NCBI RefSeq assembly: GCF_902686445.1 | Contig: NC_062221.1 | Span: 37,030,575 to 37,094,574, forward strand | Source: Sciurus carolinensis | Taxonomy: Eukaryota; Chordata; Mammalia; Rodentia; Sciuridae | Length of the DNA stretch: 64,000 bases | Direction: 5' to 3' | In this document: in pieces, positions 45,340 through 57,501 of the stretch | Layout: each line of letters begins with the position of its first letter | Numbering within the stretch: the stretch's first letter is position 1 | Made by a program: the position numbers and the translations under genes | Notes under the pieces: model-generated | What the model was told of the DNA's origin: nothing | The model's database searches: none | Seen by the model: the letters and a program-made list of their open reading frames with translations, nothing else

Positions 45340-48300
45340 TCATCCACTTATCAGCGAGATCATTCTTCCTTTGGTTTTTTGAGATTGGCTTATCTCACTT
45401 AGCATGATATTCTCCAATTTCGTCCATTTGCCTGCAAATGCCATGACTTTATCATTCTTTATGGCTGAGTAATATTCCATTGTATATATATGCCACAGTT
45501 TCTTTATCCATTCATCAACTGAAGGGCATCTAGATTGGTTCCACAATCTGGCTATGGTGAATTGAGCAGCAATGAACATTGATGTGGCTGTATCTCTGTA
45601 GTATGCTGATTTTAAGTCTTTGGGTATAGGCCAAGGAGTGGGATAGCTAAGCCAAATGATGGTTCCATTCCAAGTTTTCTAAGGAATCTCCACATCGTTT
45701 TCCAGAGTGGCTGCACTAATTTACAACCCCACCAGCAATGTATGAGTGTACCTTTTTCCCCACATCCTCACCAACACCTGTTGTTGCTTGTATTCTTGAT
45801 AATCGCCATTCTGATTGGGGTGAGATGGAATCTTAGGGTGGTTTTGATTTGCATTTCTCTTATTACTAAAGATGTTGAACATTTTTCCATATGTTTGTTG
45901 ATTGTTTGTAGGTCTTCTTCTGTGAAGTGTCTGTTCATTTCCTTAGCCCATTTGTCAATTGGGTTATTTGTAGTCTTGGTGTTGAGTTTTTTGAGTTCTT
46001 TATAGATTCTGGAGATTAGTGCTCTATCTGAATTATGATTGGCAAAGATTTTCTCCCACTCTGTAGGCTCTTTCTTTGCATTGCTGATAGTTTCCTTTGT
46101 TGAGAGAAAGCTTTTTAGTTTGAATCTATCCCAGTTGTTGAATCTTGCTTTTATTTCTTGTGCTATGGGAGTCCTGTTGAGAAAGTCTGGTCCTAAGCCG
46201 ACATGTTGAAGATCTGGACCTACTTTTTCTTCTATAAGATGCAGGGTCTCTGGTCTGATTCCAAGGTCCTTAATCCATTTTGAGTTTAGTTTTGTGCACG
46301 GTGAGAGATATGGGTTTAGTTTCATTTTGTTGCATATGGATTTCCAATTCTCCCAGCACCATTTGTTGAAGAGGCTATCTTTTCTCCATTGCATATTTTT
46401 GGCACCTTTGTCTAGTATGAGAAAATTATATTTATTTGGGTTTGTGTCCGTGTCCTCTATTCTGTACCATTGATCTACCTGTCTATTTTGGTACCAATAC
46501 CATGCCGTTTTTGTTACTATTGCTTTGTAGTACAGTTGAAGTTCAGGTATTGCAATACCCCCTGCTTCATTTTTCCTGAGAAGGATTGCTTTAGCAATTC
46601 TGGGTTTCTTATTCTTCCAGATGAATTTCATGATTGCTTGTTCTACTTCTGTAAGGTACATCGTTGGGATTTTAATTGGAATTGCATTGAATCTGTATAG
46701 CACTTTTGGTAGTATGGCCATTTTGACAATATTAATTCTGCCTATCCAGGAACATGGGAGATCTTTCCATCTTCTAAGGTGTTCTTTAATTTCTTTCTTT
46801 AGTGTTCTGTAGTTCTCATTGTAGAGGTCATTCACCTCTTTTGTGAGATTGATTCCCAAGTATTTTATTTTTTTCGAGGCTATTGTGAATGGGGTAGTTT
46901 TCCTAACTTCTCTTTCTGAAGATTCATCACTTATGTATAAAAATGCATTGGATTTATGAGCATTGATCTTGTATCCTGCTACTTTACTGAATTCACTTAT
47001 GAGTTCTAGAAGTTTTCTGGTGGAATTTCCTGGTTCCTCTAAGTATATAATCATATCATCAGCAAATAGGGATAGTTTGAGTTCTTCTTTTCCAATTCGT
47101 ATCCCTTTAATTTCTTTGGTCTGTCTAATTGCTCTGGCTAGAGTTTCAAAGACCATATTGAATAGGAGTGGTGAAAGAGGGCATTCCTGCCTTGTTCCAG
47201 GTTTTAGGAGGAATGCTTTCAGTTTTTCACCATTGAGAATGATATTAGCCATAGGCTTAGCATAGATGGCCTTTACAATGTTAAGGAATGTTCCCACTAT
47301 CCCTATTTTTTCTAGTGTTTTGAGCATGAAGGGGTGCTGTATTTTATCAAATGCTTTTTCTGCATCTATTGAAATAATCATGTGATTCTTGACTTTAAGT
47401 CTGTTGATATGGTGAATTACATTTATTGATTTCCTGATGTTGAACCAACCTTGCATCCCTGGGATGAAACCCACTTGATCATGGTGCACTATCTTTTTAA
47501 TATGTTTTTGTATGCAATTTGCTAAGATTTTGTTGAGAATTGTTGCGTCGATGTTCATTAAGGATATTGGTCTGAAATTTTCTTTCCTCGATGTGTCTCT
47601 GTCTGGTTTAGGTATCAGGGTGATATTGGCTTCGTAGAATGAGTTTGGGAGGGTTCCCTCCTCTTCTATTTCATGGAATACTTTGAAAAGTATTGGAATG
47701 AGCTCTTCTTTAAAGGTTTTGTAGAACTCGGCTGAGAACCCATCGGGTCCTGGACTTTTCTTTCTTGGTAGGCTTTTGATGACTTCTTCTATTTCATTAC
47801 TTGAAATTGGTCTATGTAAATTGTGTATGTCCTCCTCGTTTAGTTTAGGCAATTCATAGGTCTCTAGAAAATTGTTGATATCTTCGAAATTTTCTATTTT
47901 GTTGAAGTATAGATTTTCAAAATAGCTTCTAATTATGTTTTGTATTTCAATCGTGTCTGTTGTGATATTTCCTTGTTCATTCCGAATTTAGGTGATTTGG
48001 GTTTTCTCTTGTCTTCTCTTTGTTAGTGTGGCTAAAGGTTTATCAATTTTGTTTATTTTTTCGAAGAACCACCTATTTATTTTGTCAATTTTTTGTATTG
48101 TTTCTTTTGTTTCAATTTCGTTGATTTCAGCTCTGAGTTTAACTATTTCCTGTCTTCTACTACTTTTGGTGTTGTTCTGTTCTTCTTTTTCTAGGGCTTT
48201 GAGCTGTAGTGTTAGGTTGTTTATTTGTTGAGTTTTGCTTCTTTTATTGAATGCGCTGCATGAAATGAATTTTCCTCTAGGTACTGCTTTTCTAGTGTCC

Positions 48301-49181
48301 CAGAGATTTTGATATGATGTTTCTTTGTTCTCATTTACCTCTAAGAATTTTTTAATTTCCTTCCTAATATCTTCTGTTATCCATTCATCATATAATAGCA
48401 TATTGTTTAATCTCCAGGTGTTGGAGTAATTTCTGTTTTTTACTCTTTCATTTATTTCTAGTTTCAATCCATTATGATCTGATAAAATACAAGGAAGTGT
48501 CTCTATCTTCTTGTATTTGCTAACATTAGCTTTGTGGCATAATATATGGTCTATTTTAGAGAAGGATCCATGTGCTGCTGAGAAGAAAGTGTATTCACTC
48601 TTCGTTGGATGGTATATTCTATAAATGTCTGTTAAGTCTAAATTATTGATTGTGTTATTGAGATCTATGGTTTCTTTGTTCAATTTTTGTTTGGAAGATC
48701 TGTCCAGTGGTGAGAGAGGCGTGTTAAAATCACCTAGTATTATTGTATTGTGGTCTATTTGGTTTCTAAAATTGAGAAGGATTTGTTTGACATACATGGG
48801 TGAGCCACTGTTTGGGGCATAGATATTTATGATTGTTATGTCTTGCTGATTTATGCTTCCCTTAAGCAGTATGAAATGTCCTTCTTTATCCCTTCTGATT
48901 AACTTTGTCTTGAAGTCCCCTTTATCTGAAATGAGGATGGATACCCCAGCTTTTTTGCTGGGTCCATGTGCATGGTAAGTTTTTTCCCATCCTTTCACCT
49001 TTAGTCTTTGGGTATCTCTTTCTAAGAGATGAGTCTCTTGCAGGCAACATATTGTTGGATCTTTCTTTTTGATCCAATCTGCCAGTCTATGTCTTTTGAT
49101 TGATGAATTCAGGCCCTTAATATTCAGGGTTATTATTGAGATATGATTTGTATTCCCGGTCATTTGACTCATTTTATTCAT
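45340..49181 (-). pseudogene. L1-B ORF2 (endonuclease/reverse transcriptase), nearly intact
   Basis: About 1,280 codons, the usual ORF2 length. Seen: endonuclease motifs QETHL, GDFNTPL, SKIDH and SDHNGL, all present. RT motifs include LFADDM, but the block usually reading [11 protein letters not shown] is [11 protein letters not shown] (Gly to Glu), which may affect activity. Breaks: a TAA at 47988 (Lys codon changed), a TGA at 45768 (CGA to TGA, a CpG-type change just before the Cys-rich motif), and a 1-nt deletion near 45618. The C-terminus ends KGRMISLISG. It begins MNKMSQMTGN, 51 bp after ORF1. Confidence 0.96.
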
Positions 49182-49232
49182 TTATTTGTTTATTTTTGAC
49201 ACGACTTGGTTCCTCTTTATTTGAGAGTTCCT

Positions 49233-50220
49233 TTAGGATATCTCCTCCCTTTGCTGATTTGCTTCTTTGTTTTTCATCTCTTCATGGAATATTTGGCTTT
49301 CTTTTTGTATATTCTTTAGCTTTTGTTTATCATGGAAGGATTTTATTTCGTCGTCAAATCTGAAGGTAAGTTTTGCTGGGTATAAGATTCTTGGTTGGCA
49401 TCCATTTTCTTTTAGGACTTGAAAAATGTTATTCCAGGCCCTTCTAGCTTTTAAGGTCTGGATTGAAAAATCTGCTGATATCCATATTGGTTTCCCCCTG
49501 AATGTAATTTGGTTCTTTTCTCTCACAGCCTTTAAGATTCTGTCTTTATTTTGTATGTTAGGTATTTTCATTATAATGTGCCTTGGTGTGGGTCTGTTGT
49601 AATTTTGTGTATTTGGAGTCCTATAAGCCTCTTGAACTTCATTTTCCATTTCATTCTTCAGATTTGGGAAATTTTCTGAAATTATCTCATTGAATAGGTT
49701 TTTCATTCCTTTGGTTTGTTTCTCTAAGCCTTCATCAATCCCAATCATTCTCAAATTTGGCCTTTTCATGATATCCCATAGTTCTTGGAGATTCTGTTCA
49801 TGATTTCTTACCATCTTCTCTGTTTGTTCGACTTTGTTTTCGAGGTTAAATATTTTGTCTTCAATATCTGAGGTTTTGTCTTCCAGGTGTTCTATCCTAT
49901 TGGTTGTGCTTTCTATGGAGTTCTTAATTTGGTTTATTGTTTCCTTCATTTCAAGGATTTCTGTTTGTTTTTTTTTTCAATATCTCTAACTCTTTATTGA
50001 AATGGTCTTTTGCTTCCTGTATTTGCTCTTTTAACTGTCGATTGGTGCATTCATTCAATGCCTGCATTTGCTCTTTCATTTCATCGTTTGCTTCCCTTAT
50101 CATGTTGATTATGTATATTCTGAACTCCCTTTCTGACATTTCTTCTGCCATGCTGTCATTGGATTTTATTGATGTAACATCCAGATTTGTTTGAGGCATT
50201 TTCTTCCCTTGTTTTCTCAT
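49233..50220 (-). pseudogene. L1-B ORF1 (RNA-binding coiled-coil protein), one frameshift
   Basis: About 329 codons in two frames. Seen: ATG at 50220 (MRKQGKKMPQTN), coiled coil (KEQMQALNECTNRQLKEQ), then the RRM and C-terminal domain with EAYRTPNTQNYNRPTPRHII and, near the end, IQKESQIFHEEMKNKE. The only break seen is a frameshift in a T10 homopolymer near 49970, a common slippage site. The downstream 238 codons are open. Confidence 0.95.
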
Positions 50221-51605
50221 GTCATTCAGGTTTCAGTGAACTGCAGAGATGTTGCAGATTTCCTCCATTGACTTATACTGTCCCTGAAGATTGCTAGTGT
50301 ATCCCCTCTTATCCTTCAGTAGCCTGAAGTCTTAGAGGAAGTTGATACTGCGGTGTTCCCCTAGGAAGCTGCCTCTCTAGGGGTGGTGGTCTTCAGGTGG
50401 GGTATATTCCCTGCTAGTGGGCAGAGGTGCCTCTACTTGTTGACCAATGGTCATCCAAAGGGGAACTAGACTGCAGGCTGAAGCAATGCCTGTTTGGGCC
50501 TTTGTCTCTGGTTTTACCGTCTTTGTGGGAAAACCTCACTCGGCGGGGAAGACTCACCCGGTGGGGAGGTCTCGCTGGTCAGTTCCCCTCCTAGAGGTTC
50601 CCCTCAGTTCACAACTACCGCCTGGCAGGGCAGCCTTCCCAGGCAATGTTCCCAGGGGCCTGGCCCTACCTCCTGGGCCTGGGAGCCCTGCCCTTCGCAG
50701 ACGAGTCTCCTTAGGTAGCCCCTCCTCAGAGAAGCTGCCCGCAGTCCTGGAACCCTCGCTCAGCCCCTCAGCTTGTCTCTGTGTAGCTCTTTCAAGAAAA
50801 GGTGCCTAGGTCCCCAGACCGGACCGTGCTTTGCACCTAATTGCCTGGCTATGCGACCCCTCCTCTGGGCAGTCACTTGGAGCCTAGTACGTATGCTCCA
50901 AGCCCCAGTGACCCGTCACTTGTCTCTTCCTCCAGGCAGCCACCCGGTGTTCTGTGTGGGCGCTTGGAGACCAAGCAACTCACTGCGCACCTCCACCTCC
51001 TCAGGACAGCCCCCTCCCCGTTGTTTAGGCGGTTGCTGAGTCCAAATAGCTCGCCGCCCAACTCTTTCTCTGGCAGCCGCCGGAGCCCCGGCAGATTGCT
51101 CCAAAAAACCAAGCGGTGTGCTGCTCGGCCTCCTCTGCAAAGTTTCCTGCTTTCCGAGTTCACTGCTCCAGCGGGGGGAGGGGTGTCTTGCTGCCTGGGC
51201 AAGGCAGCCTTCCCAGGCATCATTCCCAGGGGACCGGACCTACCTCCTGGGCCTGGGAGCCTCACCCTTCGCAGACGAGTCTCCTTAGGTTGCCCCTCCT
51301 TAGAGAAGCTGGGCGCAGTCCTGGAAACTTCACTCCAGCATTTTTTCGCTCCATTTTTTCGCTCCGATTCGCTGTCCATGTTTACCGCTCCAGCGGGGGG
51401 AGAGGCGTCTCGCGGAGTCACTCTACTTCACAAAGTTCTCTGCGTTCCGGGGCTACCGCCCCATCCGGGATGCCTCCCCAATGGGAGAAACTCACCCAGC
51501 GGCTTTGAGTTGGTCCCAAGTCACTCACTGTCTCCTCTTTTGAATCTTGAGTCCTGGAGCAACGTGAAATGCAGCCGCCCTCTAGTCCGCCATCTTGAAA
51601 ACCCC
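50221..51605 (-). promoter_or_regulatory. L1-B 5' UTR, GC-rich, partly tandem (about 574 bp)
   Basis: Seen: 50625-50785 and 51199-51360 are near-identical (CAGCCTTCCCAGGCA..., ACCTCCTGGGCCTGGGAGCC, GCAGACGAGTCTCCTTAGG), giving a 574-bp period. A smaller repeat (GCTCCAGCGGGGGGAG at about 51165 and 51388) and a 13-bp tandem (ATTTTTTCGCTCC at 51340-51365) lie inside. CpG-rich. Many ORFs of 70-260 codons on both strands are by-products of high GC. Apart from the 5' terminal 40 bp, I see no similarity to the L1-A monomer. Confidence 0.88.
51587..51598 (-). promoter_or_regulatory. YY1-like motif at L1-B 5' end
   Basis: The minus strand reads TCAAGATGGCGG, 8-19 bases from the element start. Known: a YY1 site at this place directs accurate initiation in human L1. 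Confidence 0.72.
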
Positions 51606-51618
51606 TTAAAGTATTTTT
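51606..51618. repeat. Right target-site duplication of L1-B
   Basis: TTAAAGTATTTTT, a perfect copy of 45009-45021. Confidence 0.92.
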
Positions 51619-52037
51619 GATCATCTCATATTCCACATGTATTATAAGTGTTATTGATTTATCAGTTAAAAAGCTCAAGTTTATACTAACTCATTTTATT
51701 ACTTGTGTGCTCAACTACTCCAGTTGCTTCCATTATATTTGTGATATAATAAGAGATGCCTGTGAATGGAGAACTGAATGAGATATTTTTATTGCTTTTT
51801 TCTCAGTAGCCCAGAGAATCTAGCCAATAAGCCAGTAATCTGTGATTATGCAAGACTTAATTGAGAAGCAACATGATGACTGATCAAATGATCCTGGGGC
51901 ATAAGTAGTCCAGGTAATAGTAGTAGTCTTGACGTACCCATTTTCATGATCCAAATACAGGAACCCAACACACACACTCACCTCTTCAATGATTTTCTCT
52001 TGGTATTACCATACAGTATACAATCTTTATTATAATC
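51619..52037. other. No gene recognised
   Basis: Unassigned AT-rich sequence. Confidence 0.45.
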
Positions 52038-52554
52038 TGTTGCATGGGGCTGTAACCCCAGAGGCCTTAACCTGAACAGCAACCTTTTAGGAACTAGGGA
52101 CTCAGACAGCACACCGAAATCTGAGAAGAGCTTTGTTTAAGAGAGTTGGAGCGTATGTCACATAGGAAGCTGTTTCTGCCTTACAGCCTATAACACTGTC
52201 TTTTATATGCTTGCAGTTAAGCTAGCCGTACATCTTAAAGTCCAAGCCATGCATAAGCAGTTCTAGCCTATTTGGCAGATTATTGCTCAGTAACAGAAAG
52301 AAACAAGCAATTCTGCAAGCCCAGGCGATGACAGGCTCACAAGCCACAGAAGAGCTATTTTACCCAACCGCAGAAGAACATCCTGTTCACAGAACACAGG
52401 AAAAGGGGTATAAGCCCCTAATCCCGAGTGGCCTGAAAGGCGCACGCTGTGTTGGACTCCTTCTAGGGCACAGGGCAGAACCTTAGTCCCTGAGTGGCCT
52501 GTTTGGTTGTCTCTCTCCTGACAGAATGCCACATGGGCCTCCTTCCAGGGGACA
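52038..52554 (-). mobile_element. Putative ERV solo LTR, minus strand
   Basis: Seen: the minus strand begins TGTCCCCTGGAAGGAGG and ends CCATGCAACA (TG...CA). It contains GCATATAAAAGACAG, a good TATA box about 160 bp from the 3' end. 4-bp flanks GATC / GATT agree at 3 of 4. Moderately GC-rich. Class I is possible given the 4-bp flank, but the ends are provisional. Short ORFs on both strands inside are not genes. Confidence 0.58.
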
Positions 52555-53213
52555 GATCCCAAAATATTCTACATAGTTTTTTATGGTCTTCTGAACAAGC
52601 ACATTCGCCCTCAATTTGTTTGCTTTGAATTCCTTGAATATGCTATATTCTCTTGGTACAGACTTTTACATGTACTGGTACCTCTATCTAGATTCCTCTC
52701 TAATTCATCTCGGATAACGACTCCTATTCATTTTCACAACTTATAACTTCCTCATAAATACCCTGTTACATGTTTCCATGCACTTTAGTAAAGATGATAT
52801 TAAAAATTCAAAATTTATTGAAAGATTTTGTGATTAATCTTTATTTAATCCTGTGCTGTGAAAATTCAAAGAGAACAAAAACATTTTAATTGCCTCTTCC
52901 TTGCCTAATGTGTAGTTAGTGCTCAGTAAATAACCGTTTAAAGAACAAACCAATGGACTAAGTCATTTTTTGTCATCATAACTTACATTTATATTGTGTT
53001 TTAGAGTTGTGTTGTGGTTGGACCAAAAGGTTTTAGGAGCACATCTATATATTTAGAAACAATCTTCCTATTATACTCATCAGTATGTAAGACAACATAT
53101 TTACATCTACTTGATGGTCTTAATTTTGTTTCATTCTGAGATATATTGATCTCAAAAAGCCTACCTCTTACATGTACTAGAAATTAAAAAAGATACAATG
53201 AAAGATAATACGG
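52555..53213. other. No gene recognised
   Basis: Unassigned AT-rich sequence. Confidence 0.45.
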
Positions 53214-53281
53214 CCGGTGAGGTAGCTTAGTGGTAGAGCATTTGCCTGGCATGTATGAGGTCCTACCCAGTAGGGCAAAAA
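53214..53281 (+). mobile_element. ID SINE, truncated
   Basis: Seen: GGCCGGTGAGGTAGCTTAG, TGGTAGAGCATTTGCCTGGC, then GAGGTCCTACCCAGTAGGGC with a damaged B box and no long tail. Confidence 0.8.
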
Positions 53282-54410
53282 ACTAACATATAAAAATCCT
53301 AAACATAATAAAGGAAGTTCAAAGACTTAATCATATGTGAGGCATAATTTATGGTCTTAAAAACTGCTTCAGGATTACTAGGTTTACCTCCCCACCCTAA
53401 AACTTAAACCTATAAATTAGTAAATATCATTTCCAAATGACCTATCAATCTAAACATCCTTGTAATTTTAATCTTCAGGGTTTATATTCTATCCCCAGTC
53501 TTTTAAGTAACTTATAATGTTTTTATAAAACAATTTGCACATATAATATAATTTCTATTTTCATATAAATAGAAATGTCTACATAATTATCATTTGTAAA
53601 ATACACATGGTATATCTACATATGCTGAGTTTTAAAGATAGTGGTACTAAAGTTTAATGAGATGAAATATACAATGTTATATAAGAGGCATATGATAGAT
53701 CTCAAGTTCAAACTAGTCTTGTGATGTAGAATAAAGCTTTTTTATTTCGTCATTACTCTTTCCTACAAAAATACAATATACTGAACATTAGCTAGTTGTT
53801 AGAGCAAAGTGTTTCTAGGAAATATGTCTTATCAGCCACCAATAATGCAGCTATATTATCTGAAATTTTCTTGTCACAGGACCGCTCTCAAACTTTGTGA
53901 ATATTTGTAAGTGATCACAGTGTCAGAGATGTTAGAGCTAGATTTTTACAAAACCTAAATTAAACAAAATTTACTTCAGACTACTAACTTCAAGCATTAG
54001 GAAGCAGAGGCCCAAGGAGAACTGACCATTATTCAGTCCCACACACCTATTTTGTGACTTGGTCATTATTAATATCTGTTGATATGATTTCTACTAGTTA
54101 TATAAATACTTAAGGAATTGTAGATCTATTAGAATGGTCTAAAAGAGCAGTTTCCAACCCTGTTTATATATTTGCTTCTTCCTAGAAGAGTCTAATACAG
54201 TTCCTAGAATCAATGGTTCAAAACATCTGGTGTGAGATCTTGGCATCAATTTTGGTATAAATTGGAACTGAAAGTCTAACAAAGGTTGACAACCAACTAT
54301 TTCAAAACTATCAATTTGCCAAAGTTGTTTTGAGCATTTAAAATACACTTTATTAACCCAGTTGTGTTCTGTTCTTTCATGAATGAATGTCATTTTCTAT
54401 TGTTGCCATA

Positions 54411-54412
<2 letters not shown>
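53282..54412. other. AT-rich sequence without a gene
   Basis: Nothing recognised. Confidence 0.45.

Positions 54413-54452
<40 letters not shown>
54413..54452. repeat. (TG)n microsatellite
   Basis: About 17 TG units ending in TATGTG. The minus-strand Thr-His ORF over it is a repeat artefact. Confidence 0.96.
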
Positions 54453-54453
<1 letters not shown>

Positions 54454-54858
54454 ACTGTGCAATATCAAACACTTCTCTATAAAGGAAAGAATAAGTTACA
54501 TTTTGCTCCTTCTGTATATATGAATAATAGTAGTAGTAATTTTTTTTATTTAAGCACCTATGTGAATGAGTGTATGTGTGATATATGCATATATTCATTG
54601 ATCTGAAAATGAAATTAGACAGTACTGGAATTTAGCAATTTTGTCATTGTTACCTGCAAAACTTTACTTATCTTCACCATCCAATCTATGTTTTTTACTA
54701 TTTTTAGGTAAAATAAAAGAAACTAAGAAGCTATTTCATTCTGATGTGCTTACTTTACTCTCCATTCTCTCCCAAGTACTTTTGTGTGTGAAATCAAATG
54801 CAATCTCGACTTTAAATTTTGAATTATTGTTTACACACTCTTTTATAAGAATCCTTGG

Positions 54859-54956
54859 GGCTGGGGAAATAGCTCAGCTGGTAGAGTGCTTGCCTTGCAA
54901 GCACAAGGCCCTGAGTTCGATCCCCAGTACCACAAAAAAAAAAAAAAAAAAAAAAA
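54859..54956 (+). mobile_element. ID SINE, near-consensus (young)
   Basis: Seen: GGGGCTGGGGAAATAGCTCAG..., with an A box TAGCTCAGCTGG and a B box GTTCGATCC that fit the pol III consensus, GCTTGCCTTGCAAGCACAAG, and a pure poly(A) tail. The duplication AAGAATCCTTGG (54847-54858 and 54957-54968) is perfect. The best-preserved SINE in the window along with the one at 59.84 kb. Confidence 0.97.
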
Positions 54957-54968
54957 AAGAATCCTTGG

Positions 54969-57464
54969 TTATCTATTACTGAAATTTAGCTTCTTTGATT
55001 GTCTGAAGGGAAACTGATTAATCAAATGAGTATTTATGCAAACTATTCCATGATACATACATTGTCTAGATGAGAAATAATAATAACCAAGTGAAAGAAT
55101 GCACTAGGGTAAATAACATTGTGAATATGCAAGTGAGCCCATAGATAATATGGTTTGAGTAAGTATATTTAATATAATTCATATAATGCCCTTAAATAAA
55201 TATGTTCTGAGATGGCATATGATTGACATTTCAATATATTAAGTATATATAATCAGATATTATTAAAAGTTCTTTGACTTTTAATATTGGTCTCTTGATG
55301 GGTAATTTTTGTGAGTTTGTAGGTCAAACTCTAATTGTACAGAAATTGTGAAAATATATAAAGTGCAATTTTTAGATCAAAATTGGTTATGTATTTGACC
55401 AACAGCAATTTTATTTCTTAAATGGGAAAGAGATCTTGCTTTCTGAGAGTAAATGTTCTAAAATGTTATTATATTTCATTAGTTTACAAATTAAAATTAA
55501 AATTAAAAGCCAATAATGTGTTCAAGTTCATGGTTATGATCATGTATGAGTTTGTGAAATCAAAATAAGTACAGTGACTTTCATATTTGGTTTTGTACTC
55601 TAGATTTAATTTTCTGAAAATTATTTTCTGAAGATCAGAAAAAAGTTTACTAATTACAAACGATAAGTCTATAATACTTAGGGAACATTTAGGGTAAATA
55701 TAATTTATAATCTCATTTCTTTTCATCATTAGAGTATAAGAATTCAAGAAGCATCAATCTTTGGGTTGGAAATATTGATAAAATATCAAAACTCTCTTCA
55801 TTTACCATAGGTTTCTGTTTTCTAACCTTTCTTTGACAATATATGTCATCTTGACAAGCCAGTTAGCATAAATGACTTACAACTCCCTGAACCCTGTATT
55901 TAACACAGTCAGGACCCTGCACTTCAAATTGTCATACAACATTATCATGTTTCCAGATGTCAGTCTCTTATCTGAAGGATATTACTTCCCTGAAATGTAA
56001 ATTATTCTGATACTTGTCTTTTGGTGTCAGCATAAAAATATGTGATCACTGATCACTAATTTAATGCTTCATGGAGCTGTAAACTGACAATAGCAAAACA
56101 AGAATTTCATTTTGATTGATAGACTTTTTTATTTGTCAACTCGGGATTCATACAACAACTTTAGTGATTACTTATGTAAGATCAAATTCAAACATTTGTT
56201 TTTGCACAATTTATATAGAAATACTTTACTTTTTCAGCCCTTAATAGCATTTAATAATTTTAAAATTTAATGTTCCATGCATTTATTTTCCAAAGACACA
56301 TTAAATTTATAAAATTTGAGTATTTTAGACAGCTGGTATATAACAAATGAAAGAATCTAACATGACATGTGCATATAAAACCCAACAAATAATAGCTTAT
56401 AAAAATTATTAAAACTTTTTAGTTTTAGGACTTATATTCATCTATGCACTAATAGGATTTAATGAAATCAGACATTTAGTGACACTAACATCTTCTTGTA
56501 TATTGTCTGATAATGCCAATGACTAGTGAAATTTGGCATAGCTAATCAACATAGCTAAACACTTATGTACACAGATGGTAAACACAAAATTATTTGTAAC
56601 AGCAAATTAGGCCTTACCAATAGTTTCCATTTTATAAATAAGGTTATTTTAACTATTTATTGTGCTATTGAAGAGTTTGAGTTAATACCTCATCAGCCTT
56701 AAAGTGTTCAAAGAAAGGAAATCCATCCTAAGCAGAAATTATTGAAACATTTAATCTAGTAAGTAAACTTAAACGTGAAAAAGAGAAAACACATGAAATC
56801 AAGTAACTTATAAATCACTTCCTCAACCTCAAAGTCTTAAAGCATTTAAAATAAAGTAATTTAAATTACTCAGCTACTTAAAAGAGATCACTAGTAAGAC
56901 TATGAACACTTATTCCTTAGTCTGTCAATGTTTGTACCATTAAAAACATTCTAGCTAACACAACTAGAAATCAGATGTGCAGAAGTTAGGTTTATGCCCT
57001 CATGAAATTCATCACTGTGGAAAATACAAAGCAGACGCTTTAGAATAAGAATATATGGGATATCTGAAAACCTAACAGAAGTCAACAATTCCTAGGATTC
57101 ACATTGTTAACAACTGGTCTGAAATCAACACTGTAGATAGTCTAAAATTTTTTGTGTTAAGAATTTGCATCAACAAATTTCCAAATCACATTTTGTGTAG
57201 AAGGACCAGGGATTCATGGACTAGAAATTGGAATCTGAAATCCTTCTCATGAAAATGAGTTAAATTTTCAGCAGAGTAAAACAAAGCATGAAAAAGTTTT
57301 TCTATTAAGTGAAACTTAAGGATGAAGTTTGACATAAATAGTTTTTATTTATTATTTTTTTTTCTTTTTGAAACCTTGGTAATCATTCTGTTTTCAGCTT
57401 TAGAATGGTTACGCCAGGATTTCTAGAAATCTATTTAAGTTATATAAACAAGTATGTGTACATA

Positions 57465-57465
<1 letters not shown>
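54969..57465. other. AT-rich sequence without a gene
   Basis: 2.5 kb with no repeat family or gene recognised. One 87-codon minus-strand ORF (55484-55747) has no motif. Confidence 0.5.

Positions 57466-57500
<35 letters not shown>
57466..57500. repeat. (AC)n microsatellite
   Basis: About 16 AC units with a terminal GCAC. Confidence 0.96.

Positions 57501-57501
<1 letters not shown>

Larger units (their letters stand above)
45022..51605 (-). mobile_element. Full-length L1 (L1-B), minus strand
   Basis: Seen: a complete 6.58-kb element on the minus strand: 5' end GGGGTTTTCAAGATGGCGG at 51605, 5' UTR to 50221, ORF1 50220-49233, ORF2 49181-45340, G-rich 3' UTR and A-rich tail at about 45022. A 13-bp target duplication, TTAAAGTATTTTT, flanks it exactly. 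Few disabling changes separate it from an active element, so it is relatively young. The 5' end layout resembles human L1, which starts with a G-run followed by a YY1 site. Confidence 0.97.

Noticed and set aside
50447..51620. ORFs up to 259 codons on both strands
   Set aside because: They lie in the CpG-rich L1-B 5' UTR, where stops are rare; compositions are Pro/Ser/Arg-rich and there is no domain.
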